DNA from: Rhinopomastus cyanomelas
Taxonomy: Eukaryota; Chordata; Aves; Bucerotiformes; Rhinopomastidae
Reading direction: 5' to 3'
Assembly (NCBI GenBank): GCA_013400115.1
Contig: VXBP01005054.1
Coordinates: 124,001 to 188,000, forward strand
DNA length: 64,000 bases
Each line of letters begins with the position of its first letter. The first letter of the stretch is position 1. The notes beneath the pieces were generated by a model. That model did not search any database and was not told where the DNA came from. It worked only from the letters and a program-made list of their open reading frames with translations. The position numbers and the translations under genes were made by a program. Positions 11,101 to 21,000 of this stretch are shown here, piece by piece.

Positions 11101-14100
11101 CAATACTCCTACTGTTTGCTTTACCTAACCTGGAGTTACTGAGTGCAACTTTTACTTTTTTGGTGTAAAAGGAAACTGGAGGGTTCCACCTTTAACCCTT
11201 AAACCGGCACATTTCTAAATTTAAATAAAGTACAATTTTCCAGTTATTCTAGGATTGAAGCAACCAGAGTAACTGTCTTGCTCTTACAGTTAGTTCACAT
11301 ATTAATTAAGCAAAACAAAGTAAATGTGGTCTTACACTCTGTTTTCTTAAATGTACAGCTATCACTGTGAATAGACACCTTAAAAAAAGTGAGACATTTA
11401 TGTATTAGAGAAATTGAGGTGCTGCTTCAGCCTACAGTGTATTAGCTCAACGAGGAACTGGGAATGTTAGTTTAGTTAAACACTCTGGCTCAGAAATGTC
11501 ACTATCTTCTCCTCAAGACGATGTTTCCGATATATTATTATAATATATACTGTGATATATAGTATCATGAATTAATTACCCATACCACTGTACACACATT
11601 CATTCTTGGCTTCTACACAGATATTACTATGCACAAGCTCACATGAAGAACCAGGCTGAGTATCACCTTCTTTTCTATTTTTTATAACGTGATTTATAAA
11701 TACAATATAAAGTAAATAGATACAACCTAGACATCAGCACATGTATGGCCAATTATGTGAAAAACAGTAAGACAAAACCTAAAACAGGATCATCTGCTTT
11801 CTGAAAGAAACCCAAGATGCAATGTAAAAAACTTACTTTTTGGATGCAATTATAGGCATGTTTAGGTTAGCACCTGTATAAAGAAAAAAACCCATACACT
11901 GTTGCATCAATATGAAAATGTTTTCATATGATTTTGAGCACCAAGATTCTCCGCAGCCTAATATTTACCCACATTTTTAGCCCTCTATGATGATTTTGGA
12001 CCAACTAGTATTCAAGGACATGGCAGAACTCGAAAAGGTACAGAGACTGAAAACACTTGCAACAAGCACAAAAATGTATGGCACCTTTGTTCTCCACGTT
12101 GTAACAAGTCAATTTTTCCATAAACACAAGCAAGACCAGGTGTAACTGACTATAAAGCAGGTAAAAAATTTCATTTGTCCTCACTTCATGATTTCGCATA
12201 CACTAAAACCTACATGCTAAAACCAAAGACATTTGGACAGTTGTGAGAAACTGACCAGGAGTGGCCAAAATGTTTCAACACCCGCCTGGATGTGTTCCTG
12301 TGTGACCTGGTCTAGGTGATCCTGCTGTGGCAGGGGGATTGGACTAGGTGATCTTTCGAGGTCCCTTCCAATCCCTAATGATTCTATGCTGATACTCTAA
12401 TGGAAAGCAGTTTAGGTTTTGGTGGAGATAGCAAGGTGCCAGCTGTTTGCCCTGATGACTAAAGAACAGCCTGAAGCTCCATTGATAAGGAGCTTTTTTC
12501 AGACCAAATGAGGTCTGAAAACAGCAAGGCCAACTACCCTGGCTACATCACCCCTTCCAAAAAAGTGGAAGTGATTTGGGGGAAGGGCAAAGGCACCAGT
12601 GACAAAAGGCAGCTGTAGAACTTTCACCCACCAGCTAGCAACGAGATTTAACAGGACACTGATGAATTCTGTGGTGGTAACTACATCTTGCAAATTCTTT
12701 GTAGTACTGCTACTTCTTTTGCCTCTTCTGAGCCATCTTTCTTTTCAATCCTATACACTGAACATGTTTTATGAAGCTTATTAAAAAGCTTATTAAAAGT
12801 CTTTTAAAAAGCTTATTAAAAAGTCTTGAGGTGACTTTGACATATAATCTCGTTTGTGTCTTAATTTCACCTCTAGGATCATTATCAACCTTCTTGGTCC
12901 AACCTCAGAACAAGCCTATAGTTGAAGAAATGATCCAAGAGGATGCCTTTACTTGCAGGCTTCTTAAGCCACAGATCACTGAAGGCCAGGAGAATGTACT
13001 AAGAAGCTTCTCACTTATATACCCTGTTGTATTTTTCCTGCGGTGCGGCTTGTAATAGCCATCATAGGGACAAGATATGGGGAGAGACTCTTGATGTGAC
13101 CTACTAGAGAGAACAGCTTTGTGTGTGTAATTTATAAACATATATCTTCAGTGAGTAAAAAGTATTATTAGAATAGTGATGGAAGTACAAACAGGCACAA
13201 TTTACCTTGCCACTTAGCAACCAGTGAAGGATCAGAAATGCTGTACACAGGTCGGCTTCTGGAAAGGATACCTTTTCCAAAATAGCCCTTCAAAGAACAG
13301 GGAAAATGCTTATTATATTATCAGACAAAACCCCACTTCTTTTCAAGCATAAACCATTTACTGCCAAGATCAGCTAAAAAATTACAAAGACTTTTACAGC
13401 ATTTCAGCTTGCCACCCAGCTTCCACCCAGTAGTTCAAGATGAAAACACTTGCACCCTCCGTTGTAACCAGTGGAGGGGGCTATGTCTTCTCCCTCCATT
13501 CTAAGGATCTGCCAGTCAGCATTTCCACACAGTTTTGAAAGCAGAGGCAAGAAAACACCTGTGCCAGCACATTAGTTAACAAAAAGATGGCAAAGCTACT
13601 GCACAAAAATCGTGGTGAAAAGAGGCTTAATATATCTTATTTTACTCGGGAAGAATCTGAAGTTAGAAGAATGAATGATATATAAAACATTAAAATTAAA
13701 GGCAAGAAATTGCTTTTGCAAGGTGGCCTAAAATACTGACAAGAAAAATAAGCATAAAAATAAGCATAACAGCCAGAAAGACTGCAACTTTGTTTTAGCT
13801 CACAACATGACTTCAATCCAAATTTATTTGCCCAGGTAAGAGTACATTTAACGTTTCAGAGAACATATGTTCTATACAGCTTTCAGGAAAGGACAGAGAG
13901 AGAGAATTACTGGCGCCTAAAAGGGGAAGGAAAACATACAGACAGGCGGACTTTAACAAATATAATGTTCTACCAATGTCCAAAACACTAAAAATACTGT
14001 GCAAACAGGGTACAGCACCTTGTTATAAAGCTGTTGAATATCTTCAGGGTTTGTCACAATAACATTGTTGTTCAGGATTTCAGCATAGCACATTCTGAAA

Positions 14101-14192
14101 TCCTTCCCACCTACATCCACAGGAAAGGGGGCCTCATAGGACTCAAAAACTCTTCTTTTCCTTCTTGGGCGATTAAAAACTGCTTCTGCCAT
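5085..14192 (-). CDS. TSEN2: TSEN2, tRNA splicing endonuclease catalytic subunit (complete)
   Basis: Eleven minus-strand coding exons (14019-14192, 13206-13287, 11837-11873, 9416-9944, 9226-9303, 8692-8742, 7892-8030, 6622-6658, 5868-5979, 5246-5335, 5085-5144) sum to 1389 nt, or 462 residues plus stop; the human protein has 465. TSEN2 works with TSEN34, TSEN54 and TSEN15 in the nucleus and cuts the 5' splice site of intron-containing pre-tRNAs. The C-terminal endonuclease fold is visible from about residue 290: EAFFLVYALGCLSIYY, then [23 protein letters not shown]. The catalytic triad is intact: Tyr366 in LLYRKGPPFYH, His374 in the same motif and Lys413 at the end of VNASK. Residues 98-274, from one 529-nt exon, form the poorly conserved middle, which ends in an acidic YVLVEEEEEG stretch. 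The start ATG (14190-14192) begins the conserved MAEAVFNRPRRKRR. All splice sites are GT-AG and all phases agree, so the gene looks functional. Confidence 0.97.
5246..5335 (-). CDS. TSEN2: TSEN2 coding exon 10 (residues 414-443)
   Basis: 90 nt, acceptor TACTAACAG, donor CAG|GTGAAT, phase 0 on both sides. Encodes ELMLCYLIKPSDMTEQEM and PECMRRIKVQ. Confidence 0.95.
5868..5979 (-). CDS. TSEN2: TSEN2 coding exon 9 with catalytic Lys413
   Basis: 112 nt, acceptor TTTTCCAG, donor AAG|GTAAGT. Encodes (S)YSVIAELVDDNFEGSLRRP and ends VNASK; the final Lys aligns with human catalytic Lys416 (47 residues after the Tyr in both). Confidence 0.95.
6622..6658 (-). CDS. TSEN2: TSEN2 coding exon 8, 37-nt microexon with Tyr and His of the active site
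   Basis: Acceptor TGTTTCAG, donor CAAG|GTTTGA (weak at positions +3 and +4). Encodes LLYRKGPPFYHA. Tyr366 and His374 correspond to the known human catalytic pair Tyr369/His377. The exon is very short and the donor is non-consensus, but skipping it would remove two thirds of the triad, so it should be constitutive. Confidence 0.93.
7892..8030 (-). CDS. TSEN2: TSEN2 coding exon 7 (residues 318-363)
   Basis: 139 nt, acceptor TTTTTTTAG, donor TCT|GTGAGT. Encodes EPLTILKLWEFF and then [20 protein letters not shown], the signature of the endonuclease fold. Leaves in phase 1. Confidence 0.95.
8692..8742 (-). CDS. TSEN2: TSEN2 coding exon 6 (residues 301-317)
   Basis: 51 nt, acceptor CATTTCAG, donor GAG|GTAAGA, phase 0 on both sides. 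Encodes AFFLVYALGCLSIYYGE, nearly unchanged in vertebrates. Confidence 0.95.
9226..9303 (-). CDS. TSEN2: TSEN2 coding exon 5 (residues 275-300)
   Basis: 78 nt, acceptor CTCTTTTAG, donor GAG|GTACGT, phase 0 on both sides. Encodes the lysine-rich IVKKKKLVCRRNPFRI and EYLQLSLEE, the entry to the endonuclease N-terminal subdomain. Confidence 0.94.
9416..9944 (-). CDS. TSEN2: TSEN2 coding exon 4, long variable exon (residues 98-274)
   Basis: 529 nt, acceptor TTTACTAG, donor AAT|GTAAGG. Begins KYQYYVQWAKGILREQGFD and NYTKPLE, which are conserved. It then runs through a Ser/Glu-rich, apparently disordered part to EYVLVEEEEEGN, which matches the conserved EYVLVEE before the nuclease domain. Confidence 0.95.
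11528..11566. repeat. AT-rich partial palindrome in a TSEN2 intron
   Basis: Runs of ATAT and TATTATTATAAT form an imperfect inverted repeat. It is probably simple sequence; no function is evident. Confidence 0.4.
11837..11873 (-). CDS. TSEN2: TSEN2 coding exon 3, 37-nt microexon (residues 86-97)
   Basis: Acceptor TTTATACAG, donor AAA|GTAAGT. Encodes GANLNMPIIASK, matching the family's NMPVI.SK position. Phases (in 1, out 2) agree with both neighbours; this is one of two 37-nt exons in the gene. Confidence 0.9.
12270..12389 (+). repeat. CR1 LINE 3'-end fragment
   Basis: The last ~120 nt of CR1 3' UTR (GATGTGTTCCTGTGTGACC, GGACTAGGTGATC, CCTTCCAATCCCTAATGATT), ending in the family's ATTCTATG-like tail. 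It is antisense within a TSEN2 intron. Confidence 0.92.
12774..12828. repeat. short tandem array AGCTTATTAAAA
   Basis: Three to four imperfect copies of an 11-17 nt unit (AAGCTTATTAAAAAG / TCTTTTAAAAAG) lie in a TSEN2 intron. Local slippage duplication is the likeliest origin. Confidence 0.6.
12920..13115 (+). repeat. possible ancient retroposon remnant
   Basis: The segment ends GCTTGTAATAGCC..C.TAGGGACAAGATAT....TGATGTGACC. This resembles the tail (GGACAGGATACTGGGC...GGTCTGACC) of old sauropsid retroposons. The match is from memory and weak; it lies just before TSEN2 coding exon 2. Confidence 0.3.
13206..13287 (-). CDS. TSEN2: TSEN2 coding exon 2 (residues 59-85)
   Basis: 82 nt, acceptor TTTGAAG, donor CAAG|GTAAAT. 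Encodes GYFGKGILSRSRPVYSISDP and LVAKWQ, a strongly conserved stretch of the family. Leaves in phase 1. Confidence 0.94.
14019..14192 (-). CDS. TSEN2: TSEN2 coding exon 1 (residues 1-58)
   Basis: Starts with the ATG at 14190-14192 and ends LYNK with donor AAG|GTGCTG. A plausible acceptor (TTTTTAG) lies just upstream at 14215-14216, so the transcribed exon probably begins at 14214 and an untranslated first exon lies in the CpG island. It carries the basic N-terminus RPRRKRR. Confidence 0.95.
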
Positions 14193-14844
14193 TTCCTAGC
14201 ATGAATGTTTCCTCCTAAAAACTGAAACAAAACAATGTTCAGGAGTAATGGTTCCCCTATTTTTAACGTTTTGGTAACACTCCCTTTCAATAGCAAATTA
14301 GCAATAAATTGTATAATACAATCCAAGTTGAACCCTCTATTATGCCAAACAAGCAGTAATTTGCCAGTGTTATCTGGTAATCTTTTATCTGCTGGGCACC
14401 GGCAGCATCCTCTGAAGAGCAGGCAGAGACACTTCTCACCCAGGTCTTCATAACAAACTCAAGTTGAAAGGTGGGTGCATAAAGTGCTAAAACAGTGTCG
14501 CTAAGAAACAGGCACACGGAATCAGCGAGCTAGCAGAACCCGCAGCGCACGTGCCGCGACACAAACTGGTTTGAATAACTAAGGGAACAAATTCTGAAGA
14601 GAGAGCCGTGGCTTGGCGAGTTTGTCTTCTTTAAGCAGGAGCCACTCTCTCAGGGGAACTGGAAGGCACAGGAGCAGGGGGCAGGTAACCCACTGGGGAG
14701 GACCTTGGACGGTGGGATCTAGGGCCCGCAGCCGGCAGCGCCACCAGGGTGGCACAAGCCCCGTTGTGTCCCGGCACAGGAAACGCCTCCACACAGGGCC
14801 GCAGACGACAGCGGAACCCCACAGTCGCCGCGGAAGGCCATCCA

Positions 14845-14890
14845 AGCCCAGGCCCAGCCCAGCCCAGCCCAGCCCAGCCCAGCCCAGCCT
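14845..14890. repeat. (AGCCC)n pentanucleotide array
   Basis: Six perfect AGCCC units at 14856-14885 with imperfect units on both sides. On the other strand it reads GGGCT repeated, which has G-quadruplex potential inside the TSEN2 promoter region. Confidence 0.9.
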
Positions 14891-15069
14891 CGGCCCCGCG
14901 GTCACCGGAGCAGCCTCAGGCAGGACCGCGCGCGTCCACGCACCCGTCACCGCCGCGAGAGGAGGCCGCGCGCTCCCTGTGCCTGCCAAAGCCGGAACCA
15001 GCGACGGAGGGAGAGGGCGGGGCGCGTGTGGCCGCTGCGGGGAGGGGCGGCCTGAGGGGGCGGGGGCGC

Positions 15070-15090
15070 CGGCGGCGGCGGCGGCGGCTG
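15070..15090. repeat. (GGC)6 triplet run in CpG island
   Basis: Six uninterrupted GGC triplets at 15071-15088, at the outer edge of the island. Such runs are commonly length-polymorphic. Confidence 0.85.
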
Positions 15091-15315
15091 CTTCTGTCGC
15101 CCTGGTTTGAACGAGGGTCTACCCGAGCCCTAGCGCGGCTCAGAGCCGGGGGTCTTGGGTTGCGCGGGTGGGTGAGGGTTCATGGCGAGGGAGCTGAGGC
15201 CCAGATGGGATTTTCCGTTTTAAGTGATTGTTTTTGGGCTGTCTGGGATCCAGAATTACATCCTTGGTTGACAGAGACCTTTATGGTCATCACGTCCAAA
15301 CTGTGACCAGCACTG

Positions 15316-15558
15316 CCAGGTGACCACTAAACCATGTCCCTCAGCAGCAGGCCTACACATAGTTTTAATCTCTTCCAGGGATGGTGATTCTAGCATTGCG
15401 CTGGGCAGCCTGTTCAAATAACCCCTTTGGTGAAGAAATTCTTCCTAACATCCAGCATAAACCTCCCCTTTTGCAGCTTGCAACCATTTCCTCTGGTCCT
15501 GTCACTTGCTCCCAGGGAGAAGAAGCTGTACCCCTCCTTGCTCCAGCCTTTCAGATTG
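15316..15558 (-). repeat. CR1 LINE fragment, minus orientation
   Basis: Reads as CR1 3' UTR on the minus strand (plus strand: CAGGGATGGTGATTC, GGGCAGCCTGTTC, AAGAAATTCTTCCTAACATC). Its 5' side breaks off where the next CR1 begins, so the second copy may have landed in it. Confidence 0.88.
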
Positions 15559-15561
15559 TTG

Positions 15562-16017
15562 TAGAATCATAGAATCATCATGGCTGGAAAGGACCTCCAG
15601 GACCATCAAGTCCAGCCCTCATTAGGGACATTGTCCTAACCCCTAGACCATGGCCTCAAGTGCTCTAGCTACTAATTTCTTTAAACACCTCCAGGGATGG
15701 TGACTCCACCACCTGCATGGGCAGCCTTTTCCAGTGCCCAACCACTCTCTCAGGAAAGAACTTCTTCCTAAGATCCAACCTAAACCTCCCTTGACTCAGC
15801 TTGAGGCCATTCCCTCTCATCCTATCATTTACTAATGATTTGGCAGAAGAGACCAGCACCAGCCTTGCTACAACCTCCTTTTAGGTGGTTGTAGAGAGCA
15901 ATAAGGTCTCTTCTCAGCTTCCTTTTCTCCAGGCCAAACACCCTCAGTTCCTTAAGCTGCTCATCACAAGACTTGTACCCCAGACCCTTTGTGAGACCTT
16001 CTCTGGACACACACCAG
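15562..16017 (-). repeat. CR1 LINE, 5'-truncated, minus orientation
   Basis: The plus strand begins with the reverse complement of the CR1 end (AGAATCATAGAATCATCATGG) and continues through the 3' UTR to ACCTTCTCTGGACACACACC. It abuts the previous CR1 fragment head to tail. Confidence 0.93.
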
Positions 16018-16201
16018 CAGTTTGATGACTTTGTAATGAGTGGCTCAGAGTTAAACAAAATATTCAAGGTATTGTGGCACTTCTCACACTGCTTGTTAAC
16101 AGAGCTAATTGTGATCGAGCTCATTACCAGAGCTGAGTTCGGGAGCATAAAACCAAATGCCTACATAAAATGCTTTTTCACTCATTAATGAAGAGTAATT
16201 A

Positions 16202-16262
16202 TAGGATCACAGAATGGTTTGGGTTGGAAGGGACATCAAACATTGTCTAGTTCCAAACATCC
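16202..16262 (-). repeat. CR1 LINE 3'-end stub
   Basis: About 60 nt (GGATCACAGAATGGTTTGGG, TTGGAAGGGACATC) match the terminal CR1 segment on the minus strand. The TGGTTTGGGTTGG variant marks a different subfamily from the neighbouring copies. Confidence 0.85.
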
Positions 16263-16755
16263 CTTTTTCTCTTTACATACACAGTGAGCTTGTCACTGGT
16301 TTGAGCCTCTCTCATCAAATTCATAATCATACGTGCAATTACAAACAACTCCTTTTCTCTTGCTTTGAGGTTCTGTTGTGAGGTACCATCATCATAGAAA
16401 GAGGATGAAGATATTTTTGGCTCCGGGGTCACAGGCTCTCAGTTGACAAGTTTGTCAGTTTTTCAAAAGAGCAGTCACCAAAGTCACCGATGAGTGGTTG
16501 TAAAAATTCATCATCCTTGTTTTATCTCTCCCATTTTTGAGACATGTGAGGGGAACGGTGATGGTTGTAAGGCCACACAAGGGATGTAACAGAAAACGGG
16601 AGAAGACTATTGGTGTTTTCATGGTTGTTTTCTACAGGGTTCACTTTATAAACAACCTCATGAGTGCTAATTTATTTTAAGCACTGATACAAAGTTTTGA
16701 AGCTACACACCAAGGATCCTGCAGTATTCCTGTCACTAAAGCACACAGCAATAGT

Positions 16756-17127
16756 CTACAAGGGCAAGTGCAGGGTCTTGCATCTGAGCAAGAACAACCC
16801 CAGGTACCAGCATAGGTTGGGGACTGACCTGTTGGAAAGCAGTGTAGGAGAAAGGGACCTGGGGGTCCTGGTGAACAGCAGGATGACCATGAGCCAGCAA
16901 TATGCCCTTCTGGCCAAGAAGGCCGACAGCATCCTGGGGTGGATCAGAAGTGGGGTGGTTAACAGATCAAGAGNNNNNNNNNNNNNNNNNNNNNNNNNNN
17001 NNNNNNNNNNNNNNNNNNNNNNNNNNNNNNNNNNNNNNNNNNNNNNNNNNNNNNNNNNNNNNNATTGGACTAGATGATCTTTTGAGGTCCCTTCCAATCC
17101 CTAATGTTCGGTGATTCTGTAATGTAA
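16756..17127 (+). repeat. CR1 LINE interrupted by assembly gap
   Basis: The left part (GGTCTTGCATCTGAGCAAGA, GGGACCTGGGGGTCCTGGTG) is 3' reverse transcriptase region. The right part (ATTGGACTAGATGATCTTTT ... GGTGATTCTGTAATG) is the CR1 3' end. Between them are 90 N at 16974-17063. The element is one copy whose middle is not assembled. Confidence 0.92.
16974..17063. other. assembly gap, 90 N
   Basis: Run of N inside a CR1 copy. The fully assembled CR1 at 53321-54267 has about 481 nt between the same flanking points, so the printed size of 90 may be wrong or this copy is internally deleted. Confidence 0.99.
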
Positions 17128-17779
17128 AATTTGTTCTTAGAGCTCTGGCATGAAAATACCCATGAATTTTAAAGTGTTCTGGGTAACAATGTGAAAGTAA
17201 GCCAGCACTGAGCTCTTACTGTGTTTCAACATGCCTCCTAGATTTGTCAAATCAGACTTATTTAAATGGAGGTGGGGTTTATGTACACTAGATACATCTG
17301 TGCAGATACTTTGCTCTGAGGATGCACACTACAGTGAGAAGTAGACAAAACATAAAAGAACTACAGGTCACTTGCTTTACCTCACATCTCCCTTAGCTTC
17401 ACACAACCTTGAGAGGGGAGCTGCAGCACACGCCATTCAGCCAGTTAACTGAATCACACTCATATTTCTTCAACCAAACATCTGCATATAAGCACCTCTG
17501 ATTATAAGTCCAGATAGCACTTGAAACAGAAATGTTGCTATCTGAAGGACAAGTTGTCTCTGGAATGAGTCATGCCCTCTTCTTTTTTTTGCCTATCAAT
17601 TGTGCAGGCACTTTCAAAAATATCTGGATCTCCCTTTTTGTGATGAGACAGCAAAAGACAAGGCGGCAGCTAAATGACTGGGCTGTAGCTCTGAAAAGCA
17701 AACCCTCAACAAGAATAGAGTGAATCACAAATCAGGAATGAGTCAGAAATGTCATACTGCTGTCAGGAGTCTGAGGGAA

Positions 17780-18085
17780 GTGTGACCTGTGAGGAAAGAC
17801 TGAAATAACTTGGTCTAGAAAAGGCAAAATGTAGAACATTGCAAATCGTTCTGCATGACCACCAGAAAATAATAGGAGGAGGAAGGAGACTGCTTTGCAG
17901 AATAGAACTGTACCTGTGGGGTGAGGACAGCACTGTCATTATTTAGGAGGACTGCATGATGTCCATCCCTGTAAGTTTTAAGAGCAGGTTAGACAAAAGT
18001 ATTTTGGGAACAGTCCAAGTAAAGCTGATCCTGCCTGCAGACAAGGAACTGCGCTAAAAGCACCGACAATCCCTTTCAGGGGAGT
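17780..18085 (+). repeat. old, diverged CR1-type LINE remnant
   Basis: Scattered CR1 3' UTR landmarks are recognisable in order: GAGGAAAGACTGAAATAACT, TGTCCATCCCTGTAAGTTTT, AGAGCAGGTTAGACAAA and GATCCTGCCTGCAGACAAGG. It is much more diverged than the other copies and so probably older. Confidence 0.65.
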
Positions 18086-18089
18086 TATC

Positions 18090-21000
18090 AGGATTTACCC
18101 TTCCAGAAGCTGCTTTGATCTCTCTGCAGTGCAGCAGGAAATGCAGCACTGTGCTGCCCTACCAAGGCTGAGAGCCTGCAGCTTCTGTTCAGTTATCCAT
18201 CAGCTTTCCGTTTCTGTTTTACAGTCCTTTGGTTTAGGAATGTTGTTACGAGACCAGCCTGTTTGGTGTTGTGTCTTGTGGATTCATCGCTTCTAATGCA
18301 GGGTACGCAATTGTTTACTGTTGCTTGATGCTCAGCTGAACTGTCCTGTCTCTGCTTATTAAATTAAGGTCCAAACCAGTATCAGCTTTCTCAGAAGAGT
18401 GACAGCACCCTATTTTCCAAATCACAACGAGAACCATTTGGCTGTAACTCTTCAGTTCCAGAGATGTCTCACACCTTGAACTTTGACACACCTGCCTTTA
18501 CTACATAATTTTCAGCTGTCCGTTGCATGACTCTCCTTGTCCTGTTTTTCATGTGGCCATCCCCAGAAATATGGTTTATTGTGTCCTTTCACAGTAACTG
18601 TTACATTACAGAGTTTGCTGGAACCTGACAGTTAATACCAACTCTTTTTCATGCTCTGAAGGGTCTGCTGTCTGTTACATGAAGTTGGCATCTGTGGAAG
18701 AGTGCTAGGGAGACTTGTTAGCCAAGGAGGTTGTTTTCTGGATGTTCGGGGACTTTTATAAGGAGTTGGGAACTTAATTCCCAGCCCTATCTCAGACAAA
18801 ACATACAGGCCGGGTACTTATTAGGTAAATATTTTCCATTCTTAGTCTTACTAAAAAGAAAGAGAAATATCAGCCTGTAAAGTTGTTTGCCTAGGTAGCA
18901 CTCTTGAGGACATTCACCATAAGCTCATAAAGGAAGGATCCATTCTTGTAGTGTCTCCAGGTAATTTTGGATTGCACACAAAACAAACAAAAATGCTTTT
19001 TCATAGGATCCAGTGAAATTAAAGACCTGATTCATCAGTGGGTTAATTTCTATCTCTGGTTTACACCAAACATTTTATCACATATTAGTTGCAGCTGGCA
19101 AAAGAAACAGGATGAGAATAAAGTTCATTCCTTTCTCACAAGGTGGTTTGACCAGTAGTTGGAGGATGGGCAGTAGTTATTTACATTAGCCAGCTCCAGC
19201 CAGCTTCACCAGAAATTCCCATGGAAATTCTGGTTACATTAACTTTGACAGAGATACAGGGCTGTTTTTGGAAACTTTAAAAAAAAACAACAACTAGGGA
19301 ATAGTTTTCATTTTTATTAATATGCAGTATCTTCATTTTGTTTATTAAAGAAATAAATCAAGGTTAGTCTCTGCGTAGTTTCAGATGGTTTTCACAGGAC
19401 ACAAAAAAGGAGAAATCAGACAATAGTGGCTAAGCATCAACCAACCCAGTAAGAAATCCCACAACAGCAGAAATCCTGAAGTCGATAGCAACAAAGGGCC
19501 AAAAGCATATGAGAGGAGGACATTCAAAACAAGTGTGTAGTTCACATACTTACTTCAGACATGGAAAATGGTTTTTGTTCGTGGAGGTTAAACACACTTT
19601 GATGAAAAATACTTACATTTGTTCCAGCTGGCATCCCAAAGATTGAGTGTTTCTCTGCAGGCACAGTCTCACTTTTTTTTGTCCTCATAGCTCTCAACTT
19701 GTATTGCAAACAATATGAGTTTGACATCTGAGACATCAATTTTCACTGCATCAAAGCTTTTGACACTCCTGAGATGATCACTTTCCTTCTCCCCATGGCA
19801 ACTAATGCAAAAGGTCTGAGCTTGCACTTTCTGGGGAAATTAAGAGTACTTACAGCCTCTGATTTTTGCCCATCCCTTGAGCTCCCCTCTCAGATTTATT
19901 TACCTTTTGTTGAAGAAACAGTTGTTCCTTCATGGGTCGTTAGTTTTTCTGCTTCATCGCTCAGCTAGGTAAGTTGTTAAATGACGCAGAGCTGCTGCTT
20001 TGCCAGATTCTAACTGTCACCTTCACCTCCTGCAACTAGGCAATAGTAGTAAAAAGCAAGGACAAAGCTCCAGGCTCCAGCGAGATAATCGGTGAAAGTC
20101 CATTTCAATTTTCTGTATTTCCACCGGAAAGAACATTGTAATCATTCCGCGTCCCCACTAGATGTCCATGTTTCAGCAGTTTTCACTTGCAACCTCAAGG
20201 ATGGCGCCTGCCTCCTGCAAAACGCGTGACAATGCCCCCGCCATCAAAAGATGTAAATACAAGAGAGATTTTTATATCGGCGAAGCTGTACACCCACCTC
20301 TTTGTCTAAAAGGGCTCTGAGTATCGTGGGAAACACTCAGAAAAACACCTTTTCCTTTGTAGAGCTTATACTTTCGGAAAAAGCTCTTTAAGGCTGTTGG
20401 GCGTTACGGATGCTGTGTACTATCTCTGTTTTCAACCCTGCATTTCTCTTCGTTTTTCAAGCTATTACGTGCTGTGTACCAACTCTTAGAAAGAAATATT
20501 TGGGAAAAGCTTTCAAGACTTTTAGTGGCCTCTTTTTTGGTTTTTTTTCAGTCTGTGTTCAAGGTTTTCAATGCCCAGCTCTTGTTTTGCATTTCAAATG
20601 TGCAGATTCAAACCCCAGTGGCTCTGGTTTTTAGATATGCCTGCATAATTGAACGATAATAGCTTTACTCATTACAGTTCTCTTCAAATATTGATGTCTA
20701 ATATTTACCTGCTTTTTTCTGCGCATCTAATGGCTGTTGGAAAGCACAGGTGCGCTCACGTGCACGTCACAGGCACACGTTCTCTTTTACACTCACGTTC
20801 TAATGAAGCACGTATGTAGCCAGGCCTTGGTACTCATCAGCTGAGGAAGCCTTGGGGCAGCTGAGAAGAGCAAGGTTTGCACTCCGCGTTGGGCATATGC
20901 TCGTCTCCATCTTGGCAAATCGGTGACATTCTCACCCACTCCCTTGGTGACCTGTCACACTGCAGAGTCCTGGTGATGCTTTGGTGATTAGCACACTAAT

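Larger units (their letters stand above)
14530..15120 (-). promoter_or_regulatory. CpG island, probable TSEN2 promoter and untranslated first exon
   Basis: A sharply GC- and CpG-rich block stands out from AT-rich surroundings, about 350-900 nt upstream of the TSEN2 start codon. It contains a GC box (GGGCGGGG, 15015-15022), a CCGGAA ETS-type motif near 14993, an AGCCC array and a GGC array. No other gene start is seen, so TSEN2 is the likely client. The exact start site and the donor of the first exon cannot be fixed by eye. Divergent transcription to the right is possible, as at many islands. Confidence 0.8.

Noticed and set aside
14613..15306. Long overlapping open frames (165-185 codons) in the CpG island
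   Set aside because: Low-complexity Pro/Ala/Arg/Ser text caused by GC richness and the AGCCC/GGC arrays; no domain and no homology to any family.
19604..19739. Short minus-strand frame with a consensus GTAAGT donor
   Set aside because: No convincing acceptor pairing and no family resemblance; one good donor by itself is expected by chance.
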